From Coprinopsis marcescibilis (Eukaryota > Basidiomycota > Agaricomycetes > Agaricales > Psathyrellaceae), in contig ML210151.1 in assembly GCA_004369085.1 (NCBI GenBank), forward strand, positions 165,270 through 229,269: a DNA stretch of 64,000 bases, in the 5' to 3' direction. The position numbers were made by a program, and so were the translations under genes. Numbering within the stretch: the first letter of the stretch is position 1; each line of letters begins with the position of its first letter. The notes under the pieces are model-generated. The model saw only the letters and a program-made list of their open reading frames with translations, had not been told where the DNA came from and searched no databases. Shown here one piece after another: positions 49,092 to 60,720 of this stretch.

Positions 49092-52000
49092 ATGTTCTCC
49101 TCATTTGCGCAGTTTCTGCCTTCTGCATTGCAGGGCACACCAACAGTCTCCAGCACGACAGAAGATGCTGCCGAGGAGCTGCCTCCACAGTCTAATTTTG
49201 ACCCCACCACGGATGACGAAGGTGATGAGGATGAGTTGATTGCGCAGGCGAGCCGAGACCAGCAACGGCATTTAGAGAATGACGCCGACGGGGACAAGAG
49301 GAAACTGAAATCCAGAAAAGAGAAAGATCCATCCAAGTCGGCCAGTGAGGTATGTCGTCACTGTGAGCAGAACATCACCAAAGCTCATAACCGACTAGAC
49401 TTTCATCTTTGTTCGGCCCCCGCCGTCCAAGTCGAACCACCCACTCAATTTACAAGTCCAACTCGTTCCACCTAACGCCAGGGCGCCGTCTGGTGTCGTA
49501 GATGCACCAACTACTCCCACTTCAGCCTCATCTTTCGGTACCATCAACACGGATGGAGGCCGCAGCACGACTTCGGTCGCTAGATCCGCCAGCACCCGGT
49601 CGAGTCGTTCGGAATACTCGACTACTCATTCAACCAACTCTACGACTTCTTTCTCGTCCGTCGCTTCAGACACGTCCGGAACCTCTTCGGCCGCCAGCAG
49701 CTCGAGTGGACGCAACCCACGGCGTATCATTCCTCTATATAACCTACAAGCACACAACGTCCTAACCAACACGATCGTGGATGCTGGAACAGATGCCAAA
49801 ATTGCCAAGTTCCAGAAAAGGGGCCTGGAGTTGATCGACTTGGCCATCCTAGAGCCAGTGGAGGTCTGGGGAGTGCGGCACAAGGAGGCCAAACGAGAGG
49901 GAATGAAAATCGGAGTAGATGATTTCGGTGCTCTGGTGCATAATAACGGCTCTCAAAAAGTCAATGCTGCCAGCACAAAGGGTAACAATACCCTCTTGCA
50001 GCCTAGCGGGCAAAAACGGGAGAATGGCAGCCGACCAGCTACGCCGTCGGCCAGTTCCAGCGCGCTTTCCTTGGCTTCACAACCCACCCACGTTAGCAAT
50101 GTGCAAAACAACAAATCAAAACCTTACGTTCGTGTATCCCCCCCGTATGATAGCCTTGCGTCGCCCGCATCGGCTCCCCCTCTCTCCGGTGCCTTCCCAT
50201 CCAGTCAGCTTCCTCCAGCCCTGAAAAACTCGCGGACACCGACACCACTTCAAGCCTTGGGTCCCGTGGGCTCTCCTCCAATCAACCTTCCGGGACAATC
50301 TCACCCGCCAAAGGTTTCTACCGAAGTGTCACCAACCTCTACAACGCCGACAAACACGAAGAGAACGGCCACTCTTTTTGGTAAACTCAAATTTAACACG
50401 AAACGCAACAGTCCTGTGAACTCGACCTCCCCATCATCCATTACGTCACCCGCAGAGTCCGATGATCAATCCCAAGTCTTGACGGAATTTGGAATGGCGC
50501 CTCTCACTCCGGGTGACCTCAACCACAGAAGTGCAGTCCATGTCACACCCGCGACACCAGACAAGGCCGCTCATCCGCTCAGCCCGACGTCACTGAAATC
50601 CTTTGGTTCTCAAGGTAGTAACACACCAACTGCGACTCCAATCTCAGCCTCGTACGGGAGGGGAGACGATTCGCCAATCAGCCCAGCCCAGACCATTTCT
50701 CCTCCTCGTCAAGCAACGTCAGAGCAATCGGGATCCCATCCACCTGCAAATGCAGGACACGCCAGGAACACCAGTCTTACGAGTGCCATCTCCCGAGGCA
50801 AATATCGTTTCATGAGCGGAATCAAGGGCAACAACGCGCCCAATCCACCTGAAATGGAGGCAAGCCCTACCATCATCCCAAATGGCCCTTCCCCTTCGGC
50901 TCAACCCTTTGGGGCTCGGGGCTTTTTTGGAAAGATCGCTGCTGGGATATCAGGCAATTCCAATGGCAATGCCGCCGCTGAGGCGGAGAGGAACGTCAAC
51001 CCAAGCCCGAGGCCTAGCTTCGACAGCAACAACAATTCAAGGGCCGGTATTAAGAGCACATTCGACCGTATCCTCAACCACTCCAATTCGCAACAATTCA
51101 TCGGAAATCGCGATAGTATGTCGAATCGGACTTCCTCGGAATCTTTGAGGCAACGATCCACTTCTCCACCACTCTACGCGCCTCAATCACGTCCCTTATC
51201 CCAGTTGTTGCACCAACCGGTCATCCCACCACCCCAGGTCTCGTCACCGAGCTCGCAAATACAAGCACCGGGGCAAGCGAACCTGCCACCTGGTAATCAT
51301 GTTACGTTGCGCCAGCTGCAATTGAGGCCGCCGGTGCTTGGGATTCAACCCACCTACGTCTCTGCTTCGAATCCCCCCTCCACTTCGTACCACAGCCAGC
51401 AGGCTTCGATGGTCAGTCTGGCCTCAACCTCGGGTCTCCCTCAAAAACAGGAAGACTACACCACCGCCTTCCTAAGGGAAGTCGGAAGCCGAAGCACCTT
51501 GGCGGACGACAGTACCACAGGCAGCAAGAAACGATCTGGCTCGAGATCGCGGGAGACGGACACTAGCGCAAGGACCAGCCTCAACCTGGAACGAGATGGA
51601 GGCCCTGCGGCGGGCTCCTCGTTGAACGTCTCCGCCGTCAATCTCGCTCCAAATCCAAAGGAGAAGGCGTTGATGTATGTCTGGTTGGTGCGCAAGTGGC
51701 TGAAGAAGCGTGGCGTGAGTGGACAGAACGATTCACCACCGCCGACCGTACCGGAGAGCAAGGGAGGGGGGCTGTTCAGCAGCTTGGTTGGCGGGAGGGA
51801 TAGGGAGAGGAAGGCGAGCGATTCTGCGGCGGGCCAGCGGGGGTCGTGGCATGCTGGCGATGGTAGTGGATTCATGCCTTCGCTTACTGCTTTGACGTCG
51901 CGTTCGCAGCAAGCGTCGTCTAGCACGGGGTATGGCGGACAGTTGGGGGACCAACGTGGCCAACCCTTTGTCCTTGGGTCTGTCGTGGGTGGGGGGATCG

Positions 52001-52890
52001 AAGTTCGGTTTGAGTGGAAACGGGCGAAGGGTAAGAGGGATAAGCGGAAGAAAGACAAGAAGAAGGGCGAGGTTAAGGAACGGGACATGGCGAAGGAACA
52101 GATGGAAGGTGATGCGAAGGGTTCTTCTCAGCCGGGAGAGGAGGACAATACACCTCGCCCACGGCACTCTTCGACCGTTGGGGGGGACGTCTGTGATAGT
52201 CCACAAAGAATATCCCGTTCGGATAGAAAGCGCGCTCATCGACAAAGTAATGCGAGTATAAACACTCTGTCAAGGGATGTCTCGCCTATTCGGGGCACCG
52301 AATCGCCGTCGAGAAGAAACACGAACTCGTCCAGCGCATCATCGAAGAAGAGGGTGTCATTGTTGTTGAAGGGGAAGGAAGGCGAGGAGGATGATGTGGA
52401 GAAGGATCAGGACGATGGTGAGGAAAGCGATGCAGAAGATTCAGAAACTCCGTGGGTGTGTACCCTCAAGATTCGTAGGGTTGCACCGGGATATGGCGTC
52501 AGTGCTGGCGATGGTTCCGGCTTTCTTTCTCCGCCGGCGACCGGCCCATCTGCAAGCAGCGAGAACCTGGACAGCGGAGAACCCGCCATTCGTATCAAAG
52601 TTGCTACTCTGTCGCAAACTCCGCATCACCCAAAGGTGGTCGCGATGCTGAAGGTGCCGTTCCCTCTGCCCGATGTCGATGTCGAACGGCTGGAAATTCT
52701 GCCTCGAAAGGGATACGGGTTCGGCTCGCATAGCACGAACGACCGTGACCAATACAGGGGCTTGATCCTGACGGCAGAAGAAATCAAAGATGTGGTGTGT
52801 AGCACGGGGTTGTGGGTCGCTGTGAGGCAAGGGTTTGGTGGAGTTGGTAAAGTGAATAGAAAGGGTGACGGGTGGAAGATCCGAGGGTAG
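49092..52890 (+). CDS. Large, mostly disordered protein of unknown function
   Basis: Exons are 49092..49349 and 49399..52890 with one 49-bp intron, 1249 residues. The N-terminus is acidic (TTDDEGDEDELI). A short ordered block at about 190-240 reads PLYNLQAHNVLTNTIVDAGT, then AKFQKRGLELIDLAILEPVE. A Ser/Pro/Asn-rich disordered region of about 600 residues follows. A helical block MYVWLVRKWLKKRG lies near 845, a Lys/Arg cluster (KRAKGKRDKRKKDKKKG) near 960 and an acidic run (EDDVEKDQDDGEESDAEDSE) near 1080. The C-terminal 140 residues look folded: APGYGVSAGDG, IRIKVATLSQTPHHPKVVAM, PFPLPDVDVERLEILPRKGY, LILTAEEIKDVVCSTGLWVA. The ordered ends flanking a long linker suggest a scaffold or regulator. 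I cannot name the family. Confidence 0.85.
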
Positions 52891-53169
52891 TACTGGGAGA
52901 GATTTAGATTGTTTGGGTCCTTTTGCAGGATTTATTAAATAAGTTTTCAACAGCTATGGTTTTACACCTTTGTTTGCGTTTTCCCCCACTTCATCATCTT
53001 TCATCACTTTCTTACGTGGTTTGTTCATCAACAGTACTTATTGCCATAACGTGCATGAGATTAATCAGCCCTCCTCGAGTATACGTATAAGAAGAAAACC
53101 AGCGTTTCTGGGAGGAATTTGAGGCATGAACTAAACTCAAGTCAAACAAAATGCCAGAGAAGCAAAAAA

Positions 53170-53243
53170 TGATTCGAGCCAGGCTCGAACTGGCGACCTT
53201 CTGTGTGTTAGACAGATGCGATAACCAACTACGCCATCGAACC
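53170..53243 (-). tRNA. tRNA-Val (anticodon AAC)
   Basis: A 74-nt cloverleaf with no intron. The acceptor stem GGTTCGA pairs with TCGAATC (one G-U). The anticodon loop is C-T-A-A-C-A-C on a TCTGT/ACAGA stem. The T arm is GCCAG-TTCGAGC-CTGGC, and the discriminator is A. A run of T (on its own strand) follows the 3' end as Pol III terminator. Confidence 0.96.
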
Positions 53244-53441
53244 GATACTTCTATGGCTCATCTGGTCCTCCCGGCCTGCCCTCCTGCTGCCAGAAGAAAG
53301 AAGTGAAGCCATAATCGTATATGATTCCTCCCCACCACCTCAGCCGTCAGTGTAAAGACACAGACATGCCTTCACTTCTTTTGCTCTTCCAGCAGGGCAA
53401 TGTTGATAGGCCGGGATGGCCAGGAGAGCTCCATGAACATC

Positions 53442-53515
53442 GGTTCGATGGCGTAGTTGGTTATCGCATCTGTCTAACACACAGAAGGTCGCCAGTTCGA
53501 GCCTGGCTCGAATCA
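53442..53515 (+). tRNA. tRNA-Val (anticodon AAC)
   Basis: Identical in sequence to the copy at 53170-53243 but on the opposite strand, about 200 bp away. A TCTTTT tract follows as terminator. Confidence 0.96.
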
Positions 53516-53870
53516 TCTTTTACGTCGATTACTATGCAAATCATTTTTGCCCGCCTGTTTTCCTTTCGATTGTAAAATCTCCAAGTTCAACAGCTGGAAG
53601 TCTTAGTATCCGAATCACAAGCTACAACTGGTGGACAGTAGCCCGATCATCCCAGTATCGACAGAATCAAGGAAAGGACATTGCGTTTGTCGAATGGAAG
53701 CTCACATGGGCGAGCCGAGAATGAATAGATCGAGGACTTGTACAGGTGTTCTCTCATGAGGTGGTGAGCAAGTACATAAAAGCGAACAGGCACAGAGAGT
53801 GGGCATCACATAACCCTTCTACCAGCACGGCGGCAGTACCACGACAAATACCGTGGAATATAAAATCATC

Positions 53871-53944
53871 GGTTCGATGGCGTAGTTGGTTATCGCATCT
53901 GTCTAACACACAGAAGGTCGCCAGTTCGAGCCTGGCTCGAATCA
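53871..53944 (+). tRNA. tRNA-Val (anticodon AAC)
   Basis: Third identical 74-nt copy. TTTT and then TTTTTT follow within 20 bp. The three bases before each copy (ATC) are the same, so a little flank was duplicated with the gene. Confidence 0.96.
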
Positions 53945-54331
53945 TTTTGTCCTTTTTTGCCGGAGGATCCTATAGTATATATGGAAATGTTGAAGGTGAA
54001 GCGCCGAAGTTCAAAGGAAACGTAGAAACGAATATTATTCACGAAAGCGCAGATCACAAGCCCACAACCCCCATTCTTGCACGATTCTTGTCTCAAGCAT
54101 TCTTTTTTTGAGTTGCGTGGTGTTGTAAATCTTTTCTGGCTTTAATTGCAGAAACCCATTTCGAATTCTCTTTTGACCTCCGACATCGACAACAAATGAC
54201 ACCAACTACTGATAAAAGTATGTAACCCACAATAAAAAGTCTAGGAGCACGTGTAATAATACAATGCAAATAAAATAAAATATGAAGAATAAAAAAGCAC
54301 CCAGTAATACGTGCCAAAAAAGATGCCGTAC

Positions 54332-57300
54332 TCACTGGAAGGAAGTCGCTGCGGCTCGATGTAGCCCTTCGTTATCCAAAGCCCTGAGCCTCAAACACCG
54401 CTGGAACAATCTTTTATCCACTTCAAAGTTGACGCGGCAGGCAGAGTGCTGACCGTGGACAAGCGATTGGATGACAGCAGCGATCCTGCGTTGTTTGTGT
54501 ACATTGACCAATGGTTCGAGACGCATGGTAGACGGGAGGGGAGCAAGAGCTGCGAAAACTTCCGGATGTGCAGGTGGGTTGAAATCGCCGGTCGCAGAAT
54601 TCATAGCAACAGGTTCATTCGGACAGGTTGGATCGACAAGATCAGGAAGGCGTTTGAGTTGACAGAGTTGAGTCAAGTAAATCCCTGCAAAAAGACGGGT
54701 GGTCAATTCCTGAAGTATCCGCGGACTGTAGCTATACAACATACCAATGAAAGGCACACAACTTGTCTGGGCCAAGGGCTTTGCATCAGAATTAGACTTC
54801 GCTCGACCACCTTGGTTCTCCCCTCCGACACTGCCACTCGCGATGGAGTTTGTGTAGGAACTGGTGTCCATCGGTTTACTAGCTTTCACGATTGTGTCCA
54901 CCGCTCGCCTAAGGATTTTAAATCCGTCACTCGAACTAGCAAAGATCTTGAGGTCCCGGAATACGCGACTTTCAAATGAGCCGACACGACTCCAAAGCGA
55001 CTTGCGCATCGCCTGATTGACCCAGTCGCTTTGCAACGCTGTGACAATCGCTACCAGAGTGTTGAAACTATTCATTTCATACGATTTCTGAGGACAAGAG
55101 CCGTTCAGCAGTGATTCAGAGAGCCAAAGGTCAGAATACATACCCATGCAATTCGAATGAACTTTCCGACAACTATCGCACGCTGAGCTTGTGGGGTAAG
55201 GACGACTTCAGAAATTACGAAATTAGCCGTCAAGTTGAACCGCGCTCGAAGGGCAGCCAGAGCCGTTGTCTTGTCCTGGTTACGGTGCTCAGCCTTCCAT
55301 CGGGCCCGGTCTTTGAGATATTGTGACCAATCATAGATGTTGATCTCATTGGTCGACATCCAATCCTCTGTCACCAACTCCTCGAATTTGACACCCATAA
55401 ACAACTCCCTATCAATCATTGCGAACTGCTCTGCCAACATGACCGCCCGGTAGCCAAGGATGAAAGATTGATGTGTGCGCAGTACATCAGGGTTGGAAAA
55501 TCCGAAATCTGCTTTCAAGATATCAGAGGCGATGGTATTCGGTGACACTCCTGTCGACACACGGCTCTGCAGGATCTCGAGTGGAACCACATCCTCAACT
55601 GCAGGTTTAGAAGCACCTGCATCTGATGATGATGACGATGTAGGAGGCACTCTGAGATTTGAAGACGTCGGGACGGGTGTATGTGGGTCATCCGGTGTTT
55701 CGCCCTCCAGTAAACTATCTCCGGCGCCTTCCAATCCAGGTGGACTGAGTAACGATACGTCTTTCTGGCTGATAGAATCATCGTTATCAATGCCATCCGC
55801 TTGACTGGCCACCTCATCGCCCGAATCTTCGTCATCAGAGTAACGTGGCTCGACATCCTCGTAGTCCCCAGTGAGCTGCCTAAGCTCCATCTCCTTCATC
55901 CACCCATTCACTCTCGAGGTGGCATCTCTGTTCTTTATCTGACCTTCCAAACGACGCAAGGCCTCAACAGGACCGCCATCATCCTCTTCGTCATCTTTCA
56001 ATGCCGCCACAATGGCATTGATCTGCCATTGTTGGATAGGGCCTCGCATACCCACCACGCCAGATGTCGTCTCGGGAGAGGACCCAGACCGTTCAGAAGC
56101 AAACGAGTCGCGGGAGGCAATGCCCATCGACGAAACTTCCGATCTGCGCGGCAAGAACTCAAAGTCCTTGCGCATGGGGAGCTTCTTCTGCCTTCGCAGA
56201 CCATGAGAATGCTCAACCTGCTGAATGTCATGGATCTCTGAAGAGGTGTCTGACTCCAGGTCATCGAGCGAGGCGACATCGAAGCCCCACGTATTTTCAC
56301 TTCGACCGAATGTGGGCTGCAAGCCCCCTTGTCCGTCCAAAATCTCTCCCAAGGATCCCGTTGAAGAGGCGAATGAGCGAATGGACCCAGCCCGGTGCGA
56401 GGGCTGGAACCTCTGCGCAGAGCTCTGGAAGGTCGACACGGTCTGGAACGACTGGCGATAGTCTTCCGCTTCCTCTGGAGGTGGCGTGGGTAGTGAAGGA
56501 AGTGCGACATCGTAATCAGGTGGGCTATCAGGGAAGGAGGGTTTAGGTTGGTCAAGTTCGGGTTCGGGTACGGAAGGGGGTTGTTGAGTGGGAGTAGTTG
56601 GCGTGATAGGGTGCTGGAAAGTGGGTTGTGTCAGACCGGGCGGTGGGGGAAGGGTCGTAGTTGATTCATTAGGAGAGTAGTTGGGTGCGATGATGACAGG
56701 CGTTGTTTCCAAGACGGGAGGTGCACTCGGAACTGGTACAGTCACTTCGTAATCGGAGGGATGTTGGAGGGATGGAGGTGGTGGATGTTTCGCAGAAACC
56801 GGGTGGACTGGCTGAACAAACCGATCAACAGTTCCATTAGCAGGCAACGAAACAGATATGTCGAGATCGAAAGCAGATGTTGAGGCGTTTGCTGCAGGGA
56901 CGACTGAATGGCGGGTCATGGTGCGTGAATGAAGGACACGCTTCAGTCTGCCCAGACGTCCGATAGTCTTGACAAATGCGCGGGACACCATGCCTTGATT
57001 GCTGGGTAATGGTACAGGAATATGTTCTGCGGGAGCTCCTCCTGACTCTCCGCCACCAGTCGTATTTTGATCCATCCGCTGTAGAATGTTCAACGACGAT
57101 AACGGGAGGGAAGGGGGTCGTGGAGTAGGTAACATTGTACCAGTACCAGCATGAGCCGCTGTGAGATGGGAGTTTGCAGCGTCATTTGGACCGAGGGGTG
57201 AATCTGGGATGCCCTCATCAAGAATAAAATCCAAGTCAACATCTGAATCGTCGTCGTCTTTCATCACGGCCTCTGCAAACCTCTGGCCCAAAACATGGCT

Positions 57301-59370
57301 TCTGACTCGGTCTGGTTTTGGTACTCTGGGTCTCTCGATGGCCGCTGACCCTGTAGTTTTCAGGTGCGCTTGCTTGCACGCTTTGGCTACTTTGGCAAGT
57401 CCGCGTATCATATTCTAGTGGTGCCTAGGTGAGAATGATGGTTTCCAGAGAAAAATGAAATTATGCTCACAAATGCAGACCTTTGTTCCCTGACATGTGG
57501 GTCACGCATGAGGGTGTTCACCCAATTCGAAAAAAGAACCCTTAGTTCTCGATTGGGGGTAAAGTCGACGATAAAGAATGTCACGAGCCAGTATCGAATC
57601 GCGACAAAGGTTCGAACCTGCACCACTTGCCGGACGTCGTTGTCTTTGTCATTTTTCGGTCGCTGCAATGCCCAATGGAACCTGGATATGAGGATATGCG
57701 CCAAGTCCACTCCGCTGATATAAGTCCGGTATGTCAGGAAAAAGTTCAACAACTCGTTGTAGTCCAGAGTGCTCGTTAACTGGGCAATCCACCGTTCAAT
57801 AGTCGCTGCTATGATGATGCGGGATCCCGATGATATGGAGGAACGACGGCTGGCGGGTTCGGAAGCCTTCGACTTGGAGACCCGACGACTTCGTCGCTTC
57901 GATATGCTTGATTGAGGTCGTGAGGAAGAACTGTCCGATGTAATGCTTTCGCGAGAAACGGAGTAGCCATCGTGATCCCACTCCTGCGCAGTTTCACCCC
58001 ATATCACGAACCGGGGATCGTCGCGTGGAGCAGCCGAGTGATCGTCGGAGGCAGATAGCTTGACTGTCTTGCTCTCAGCTTCAAAGCCGAGCTTGTCGAG
58101 GCTAGGCAGACCACGGTACGTCTGAAGCACGTCAAACACAGTGATCGAATACTGCGTCAACATACTAGCTTCCGCGGGGGGTTGGTACGTCGATGATGGT
58201 CGTTGAGCTTCTGTCAGGAAAGATTGCCGTCGCTCAGTTACACGTATCGCTGATGCTGGCCGACTTGGTTCAGCATCCGTGGTGGCTTCCTTGGGCAACG
58301 GTGATGGTGCTGGTGTAGGTGAATCGTCCTGACGGGCAGTCAGGCCCGACTCGAATGATTGCATGAGGCGGAGATGTCGGGTCGGGGGAGGAAGGAAGTC
58401 GAGATGGGGCTTTTTCGTGGGCGATTCGAAAGAGACCCCAGCGCCGAACGGATGATTTATATGACCTGCTTCACCTGATGATGCATAAGATGAGAGGCTG
58501 GTCATGCTTGATGATGCTGCAGGCCAATCCATCAGTTCGCCAAAGATGTCTACAGTTCGTGAGGGTAGTTGCACAGCATATCGAGGTACATCGGCAGCAG
58601 TGACGCTCTGCGAATGCGCACGACCTGTGTAGTGGTTCAGCTCGCCTTGTTCACTAACATCTACCCCGCCTATGCTAGGAATGGACCGTGCTTTGCGGAG
58701 TTTCTTCGGGTTGGAGCCGTTCTGAGAAGCGACGGAGATAGAGCCGCTCTTCATAAATACGGGGGGAAAGATCGTGTGCATGCTCATTCGTGAAGGTCGT
58801 TTGGCGCGAGGGGAACTGGATACATCAGGTTTGGCTTGGATATTGCGGTCCTCGATTTCTGCAGCTACCTCGGCAGCACTGGCAGCAGGAGCCGACAGCT
58901 CGCGATGACTACATGGTTGATGGTTAACAAGGGCAGGTCGTTGTACTGAAGAAAAAAGGACGCACCCAATCCGGAACATCTGCTTTCCGTGTTGGTTGAC
59001 AAACGACGTGATGGCGTACGGAGAGCGCACAGTCAAGCTCACACCGTATCGCACGTCGTACCTCCTCTTCAATTCACGAGCAGCGAGACCATTCGATGTT
59101 TCCAAATATGTCCCGTCAGCTATCAATCATATGAGTTCCTGGATACAGCTTCGAATAAAATGACTACTCACGAGCAATGTTTATCTCGACATCTGAGAAC
59201 TCTGCAGGCCAGCCCTCAAGACTGGCGTCATTTTCGTTGACAACGTCGGAAAGTGCGAAAGAATGCTGAGCTTGGCAATCCCCATTTTCGTTCGATTGCA
59301 AGACCGGTATATTCTGTTTGGAAGCCAGAGGGGTATCTGGGCGAGCCGTGTCCTCTTCAAGAGTTGACAT
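54332..59370 (-). CDS. Ras-family guanine-nucleotide exchange factor (RasGEFN + CDC25 domain)
   Basis: Activates a small GTPase of the Ras class by releasing GDP. Exons are complement(54332..55087, 55144..57414, 57471..58908, 58966..59119, 59172..59370), 1605 residues. The N-terminal RasGEFN/REM module is at about 478-597 (LDYNELLNFFLTYRTYISGV, RYWLVTFFIVDF). A disordered Ser/Pro-rich stretch (about 600-1130) follows. The catalytic CDC25 domain is at about 1150-1580: MLAEQFAMIDRELFMGVKFE, NLTANFVISEVVLTPQAQRA, KFIRIAW, then across a splice MNSFNTLVAIVTALQSDWVN, and CVPFIGMLYSY. Length and layout resemble Lte1-type mitotic-exit GEFs, though orthology is inference. The stop follows CAG and overlaps a strong donor-like GTGAGTACG, so an alternative 3' extension is possible. 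Confidence 0.9.
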
Positions 59371-59823
59371 TATCGAAAGACCAAGAGCGAGACAGATGTA
59401 AAGACAAAGTTCCAGATAACGTTGGGCAAAGTCGTATGGTTCAATACGAAGAGAGCATGCTCAGGAAGACGAAAAGAAGTGCAAGGTCAAGAACACCAGA
59501 AGAGAAATGCGCGCTTGGGTGGTATCAGAAGGAGGCGTGAATAGTCGTGACCGTCGTTGTAGAGGAGGTCGTCGGGGTCGTCCAAGCCGTCGTCGTCGTC
59601 GTTGCTGTTGATGTCGACACTCAGCTTGAGAGAATTCTCCCTTGATTCTCCCCTGACCGTAAGTTTCCCACATGCTCGTGTTCCCACGTGCGCGTGATCG
59701 TCACGGTCGCGTCGTTCACACAAGACGCAGCTTGATTCATTAATCTCTACCACTTGCATTTACCTGCCCATTCGGCAGGATATTATACCATTACTCTACT
59801 GACCACTCACATAGAGGCCTATA
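59371..59823. promoter_or_regulatory. Divergent promoter of the RasGEF gene and ASF1
   Basis: The 453-bp spacer contains one perfect E-box CACGTG at 59685-59690 and a run of GTCGTC units near 59560-59600. It is the only upstream sequence for both genes. Confidence 0.55.
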
Positions 59824-60552
59824 ATGTCACTAGTAACAATCAGAGTAGGTGTTGATACTTTTCAGAGCGCCAAAATCTCACTCGAGCCTTTCAGAACGTC
59901 GAATTCCTAAACAACCCTGCAAAATTCTCCGATTCCTATCGATTTCGCGTCACCTTTGAATGTATCGCCCAGCTAGAAGATGGCAAGCGACTTAATGTCT
60001 CTTTCTCAGTGCCAAAAATCTAACGAAATGTGGCCAAACATTATGCAGATCTCGAATGGAAGCTCATCTACGTCTCATGTCCTGGACAGGAGGAACTAGA
60101 TCAAGAGCTCGACGACTGCCTCGTTGGCCCAGTACCCATTGGAGTTAACTCCTTTGAATTTGAAGGCTCCCCTCCAGACCCATCCAAGATCCCTACAGAG
60201 GACGTGCTCGGTGTGGCAGCACTCATCCTGACTGGCTCATACAAAGACCAAGAATTCGTGCGCGTCGGATACTACCAGAACACAGAATACGACAACGAGG
60301 AGATGAGGGAGACACCACCCTCAAAGATTCTCTTTGACAGACTAGTCCGGGATATCAGCACCAAGCCTCGGGTGACACGGTTCCAAATTAAATGGTGTGT
60401 ATGCTTCAAAACGAAAGACGTTCTAAACTGATCCCCGTTCTAGGGACACGTCAATAAAGGTGGCTGCAGGCGCTGCCGCTTCAGCTCCGGTGCCCTCTGC
60501 CGACGACTTGGATAAAATGGACGAAGACCCCGCGCCTCTCAATGGCAACTGA
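59824..60552 (+). CDS. ASF1: Histone H3-H4 chaperone Asf1
   Basis: Chaperone that hands H3-H4 dimers to CAF-1 and HIRA during nucleosome assembly. Exons are 59824..59844, 59895..59982, 60049..60394 and 60444..60552, 187 residues. The first exon is 21 nt (MSLVTIR). The immunoglobulin-like core reads NVEFLNNPAKFSDSYRFRVT, FECIAQLEDDLEWKLIYVS, DCLVGPVPIGVNSFEFEG, DVLGVAALILTGSYKDQEFV, RVGYYQNTEY and RFQIKW. These match Asf1 throughout. The acidic tail is short (DDLDKMDEDPAPL), unlike the long one in budding yeast. The second intron begins with GC rather than GT (ATG|GCAAGC). It is convergent with MCM10, 168 bp away. Confidence 0.97.
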
Positions 60553-60720
60553 GTCAACCTCAGTACGCCACAGTTGGTATCAATATTCGCTGCGCTTACC
60601 ACGCAGCGTCCTCTCCGCATTTGTTATTTGCAGCATGGTAACTTTATAACCATCTACTCTCTGCTTGATCCCCCACATATATGATTTATGTTGTAAGAAG
60701 TTGTAATGCCCAGTACACCA

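Larger units (their letters stand above)
52891..54331. other. tRNA-bearing intergenic region
   Basis: 1.4 kb between the large gene and the 3' end of the RasGEF gene. It contains three tRNA-Val genes and no supported protein gene. Open frames that run across the tRNAs are coincidental. Confidence 0.8.

Noticed and set aside
51456..52245. Minus-strand frames of 210 and 170 codons inside the large gene
   Set aside because: They are antisense shadows of the long plus-strand exon; the basic/Pro-rich composition mirrors its codon bias.
56064..56546. Plus-strand frame opposite the RasGEF gene
   Set aside because: Antisense shadow of a conserved minus-strand exon.
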